Source of the DNA: Datisca glomerata
Taxonomy: Eukaryota > Streptophyta > Magnoliopsida > Cucurbitales > Datiscaceae
DNA length: 64,000 nucleotides
Reading direction: 5' to 3'
NCBI GenBank assembly: GCA_003255025.1
Contig: QANY01013423.1
Coordinates: 9,124 to 73,123 of the forward strand
Under the pieces are notes generated by a model. The model had not been told where the DNA came from. It did no database searches and was given only the letters and a program-made list of their open reading frames with translations. A program made the translations under genes and the position numbers. Shown in pieces: positions 61,127 to 64,000 of this stretch (position 1 is its first letter; each line of letters starts with the position of its first letter).

Positions 61127-63511
61127 TATTAGGGGTTATACCCTCAAAGCATGTGTATTGATATTTTGATATGAAATTTAATGAGGATTACATTTTTCTT
61201 ATAATTGTTCTTTTAAATTATTATTGAATAATTTATATAAATATCTGAAATTCCATATTCATTAATGAGACTATGAACTTGTATTAGTACGAGAGGATTA
61301 AGATCATAAATAATGAATAAAATTGTCAGCAACATATTAAAATATATAATCTTTAATGAATGGTTAACAGTACGGTTCACTAAACATTATGAATGCATGT
61401 GATCTAGATCTGGATAATTGATGTGGATAGACATCTTAGTGAATATACTTTATATAATGAGGTTATATATGACTTGACCGATGTGAATTAATATCTTTAT
61501 CAACGTGTCATTTATAATAAATATTTAATACACATCAATTTGATGATCATATGTAGATCAGTCTGAATCCTAAGTAGTCATGAACTTCTACACATGTCTA
61601 CAGGATTTTTTGATTTACTTGTTAAAGTTTGTTTATAAAACATGCTAGTCACTTTTATTTTGGAGATTCAGCGATATGCACGGCTGGGAACATGATCTTA
61701 TAAGATTTGAAATCCAAGCTTTCCTAACGGATCGTATATTGGTTCTCTTAAATATTAAGCTCAAATTTATAATAAGATTATAAATTAGTCATTCACTAGT
61801 GGATTAATGGTACTTAATGATCAATAGGTAATTAGAAGAGTAACCGTAATTTTGATCAGTTCTAATTTACGAACCAATAATTGGAGACATAACTACATGA
61901 ATTGATTATATCAGTGGATTACATGAGAATACTCTGTTGATAAAATCTGTAATCTCTAAGAGTGCAATTCCATATTTATAGTGGAGTACTAATGAAATTA
62001 ATAAATTAAATTATTTAATTAAATAGTTTGATTAATAATATATTTTATTAGAGCTTATGATTATAGGTCCATGGTTCCTAAGTCACCTCTATACTATGCA
62101 ATCTAGAGTGTGAATATTTCAGGGCATGAAAAAAAGACTTACTTACAAATGAATTTTTATTCTGAGAGAAGTACATAATTATGTATGATCAATCAATTAA
62201 TTGAATTATTCATATACATTAACCTAATTTTCGGAATTAATATATATATAAATATTTATTGATTTTTTAATTATCGATAAGTGAGATAAAATATCTAATT
62301 TATGAAATTAGATAATTAAATTATTATTAGATAATTATTTGATCTACTAAATCTGTTATTTATGAAATAATAGATAATTTAGTTGGAGAACTGCAAAAAT
62401 TGTCCCTTTCATAGCTTAAGTTACAAAAGTGTACAGAAATTTTTATTTCAAAAATGATAAAAAAATGATAAATAATTTATTTACCTCTGTGTGATTTCAG
62501 TAAATAAATTATTACCACAGTCATATTCGGCCATTTTTGTAACTCCACCCCGAAACCTACTTTTTCTACTATTTTTACTAATTTAGTTGATAGGGATGAT
62601 TGGATATGTTAATTTTGAATTAACTAATATCTAGATATTTAATTTGATTAAAATAAATATTTAATATGCAGTAATTGCCACGTGTCGATCACTGATTGAG
62701 TGCTGAAAATTAACAGGGACACTACAGTAGTGGGTGTGGAACACTGTAGTGCCATATGGCACTGCAGTTGTGCACAATAGCAGTGGGTCCCACTCATATT
62801 GGTAATTTTGTAATTAAATATTATTTCAATTTTCTCAAAATATCTGATATGCCATAATAAAAAAATATACATATATTATTCTGATGGCCTAAGATATAAA
62901 TTAGTTCAATCAGTTGAATCAGTTCCATCTGTTCGATCAATTAGTTGAATCAGTTCCATCGGTTCGATCAATCAAGAGTTGAGAGGAGAACACAATTCTC
63001 AATGAGTGATTTTTCTACGATTAAGAGTTAATCAAATCTCTAAAAAAATCATCGTCATGTTCTTTTAAAGAATCGTCTCACAAAAGCCATTATCTGTAAA
63101 ATCTCTAGATATCATGTGTTGAGTACATCATTAGACAGAAAAGTATCTTCATGATATTCTACGTGCCCACACACGTCCTAGTGCATTGATGATTGACTTG
63201 AAAGATCATGATGTGGATCTTGGAGTTTGCTGATCGTTGGAACGATTTTGTGGGAACGGAGAATCATTTGGTTTCACGAGACGCTTGATTTAGACTACAA
63301 AATGTATTTGATTTCTAACCTTGTATGTTGTTAATTTGATATATAAATAAATAATGGATCCTGATTTATTGAAAAGAATTTTCAATATTTTTTTGGTTAT
63401 CTTAGCGATGCATGATTTTGTTTTTTTAAAAGTTTCGATTTATTAAAAAATGAATTTTAAAATGGCCAGGAGCCACACGCTTCTACCGCGCACGCACCGC
63501 GACGACCAACA
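61127..63511 (+). mobile_element. Solo LTR of the second family (copy 3)
   Basis: Collinear with copy 1 and ending CGACGACCAACA, 2385 bp. The flanks ATTTC and ATTCT are a poor remnant of a duplication. The flanking sequence on both sides matches the uninterrupted 5' LTR of the Tat element (near 41945), which proves insertion into the 3' LTR. It carries its own 193-bp insertion. Confidence 0.83.
62386..62578. mobile_element. 193-bp insertion with 11-bp target duplication
   Basis: TAATTTAGTTG occurs on both sides (62375-62385 and 62579-62589), and the block is absent from the other copies of this LTR. The left part (CTGCAAAAATTGTCCC) and right part contain GTTACAAAA in opposite orientation but no clean terminal inverted repeats. 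A Mutator-like MITE is the best guess from duplication length. Confidence 0.6.
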
Positions 63512-64000
63512 ATTCTTTCTTCATAAATAATGTGTATTCTTTGTTTCCTTTTCTAAATAAAATAAGAAGTGTTTGTTCATTTTTCTTCATTTTTTACTCT
63601 TAATATTGAGTTTTTATTTTAATTCATTGATAATTTTCTTAAATTTTTTTAGATATCGTTGTCATCAACTCAATCAATGAAAATGGGGATAAAATCTTTG
63701 AAGGATGTAAATTAACTCAATGTACATCAACTCAATCAATGAGGATGAGGATAAAATCTTTGAAAGATGTAAAACTGTATATTTGTTACAGAAATCATCT
63801 ATGATAATTTTCATAAATAAAAATGTATAAAATAGATAAACAAACATATAAATAAAGATTATGTAAATATTAAAACTTTGAATCTTTCTTAATGTTCTCA
63901 CAAGTCTTTTTTTATCTTGTTGCCATTTTTTCGTGAAACTTGTTTGAACTAGTTATCGTCCATGATCATTCATTTGCTATTTGATTGGCAATAATGGAAG
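63512..64000 (+). repeat. Tat-type 3' LTR, second segment, runs off the window
   Basis: Collinear with 41950-42410 of the 5' LTR. It contains a tandem duplication of 62 bp (63663-63724 and 63725 onward) that is single-copy in the 5' LTR. About 1.27 kb of LTR should lie beyond the window. Confidence 0.8.

Larger units (their letters stand above)
41475..64000 (+). mobile_element. Very large Tat/Ogre-type Ty3/gypsy retrotransposon with nested insertions, 3' LTR cut by window end
   Basis: The 5' LTR is at 41475-43676. The 3' LTR starts TGTAGATACCG at 60664 and continues past the window. The primer site TGGTGACTCCACTAGGG begins at 43680, and a purine-rich AAATGAGGGCAG precedes the 3' LTR. The order is a DUF7745-like ORF, gag, protease, RT, RNase H, a second RNase H and integrase. 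The additional RNase H before integrase and the large size mark the Tat clade. After subtracting nested insertions (two solo LTRs, one MITE and one LTR fragment) the interior is about 11.6 kb. Every ORF is broken, so the element is old and non-autonomous. Confidence 0.87.

Noticed and set aside
44196..63511. Reading copies 1 and 3 of the second LTR family as the two LTRs of one element
   Set aside because: Copy 1 has its own TATAT duplication, no primer site follows it, and the outer Tat LTRs at 41475 and 60664 account for the interior.
1..64000. CRISPR array, operon, riboswitch, tRNA or rRNA genes
   Set aside because: Nothing of the kind was seen; the window is plant nuclear DNA and bacterial feature types do not apply.

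Overview
The window is nuclear DNA of a flowering plant, most likely a eudicot. It is AT-rich, has short-exon genes with GT-AG introns, and is packed with plant retroelements. I cannot name the species. Every confident host gene is on the minus strand.

Layout. (1) 0.9-6.6 kb: an SR-type cyclophilin gene (CYP95-like), open at its 3' end. (2) 7.8-9.9 kb: a complete three-exon AMT2-type ammonium transporter with a GC-AG intron. (3) 10.8-12.8 kb: a complete eight-exon Ran GTPase gene. (4) 13.4-23.85 kb: an endogenous pararetrovirus (Caulimoviridae) locus. It holds one genome-length decayed copy in plus orientation followed by a rearranged partial copy in minus orientation, so the two form a large inverted repeat. 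It is flanked by TA-rich DNA. (5) 25.0-31.7 kb: an Athila-like Ty3/gypsy element on the minus strand that has lost RT to integrase. (6) 33.7-35.9 kb: a second complete Ran gene, a tandem paralogue of the first with identical exon lengths. (7) 36-41.5 kb: intergenic DNA with a decayed RNase H fragment and a possible DNA transposon. (8) 41.5 kb to the window end: one very large, decayed Tat/Ogre-type Ty3/gypsy element on the plus strand. It carries an extra DUF7745-like ORF, gag, protease, RT, two RNase H regions and integrase. It has been invaded by an hAT-type MITE, three solo LTRs of one other family, and an LTR fragment; its 3' LTR runs off the window.

The host genes serve unrelated housekeeping roles: RNA processing or protein folding, ammonium transport, and nucleocytoplasmic transport. 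They are not an operon-like system. About three quarters of the window is mobile or viral DNA. I found no evidence for a wholly new biological system. The most interesting parts are the pararetroviral inverted repeat sitting between two Ran paralogues, and the datable nested insertions in the Tat element.
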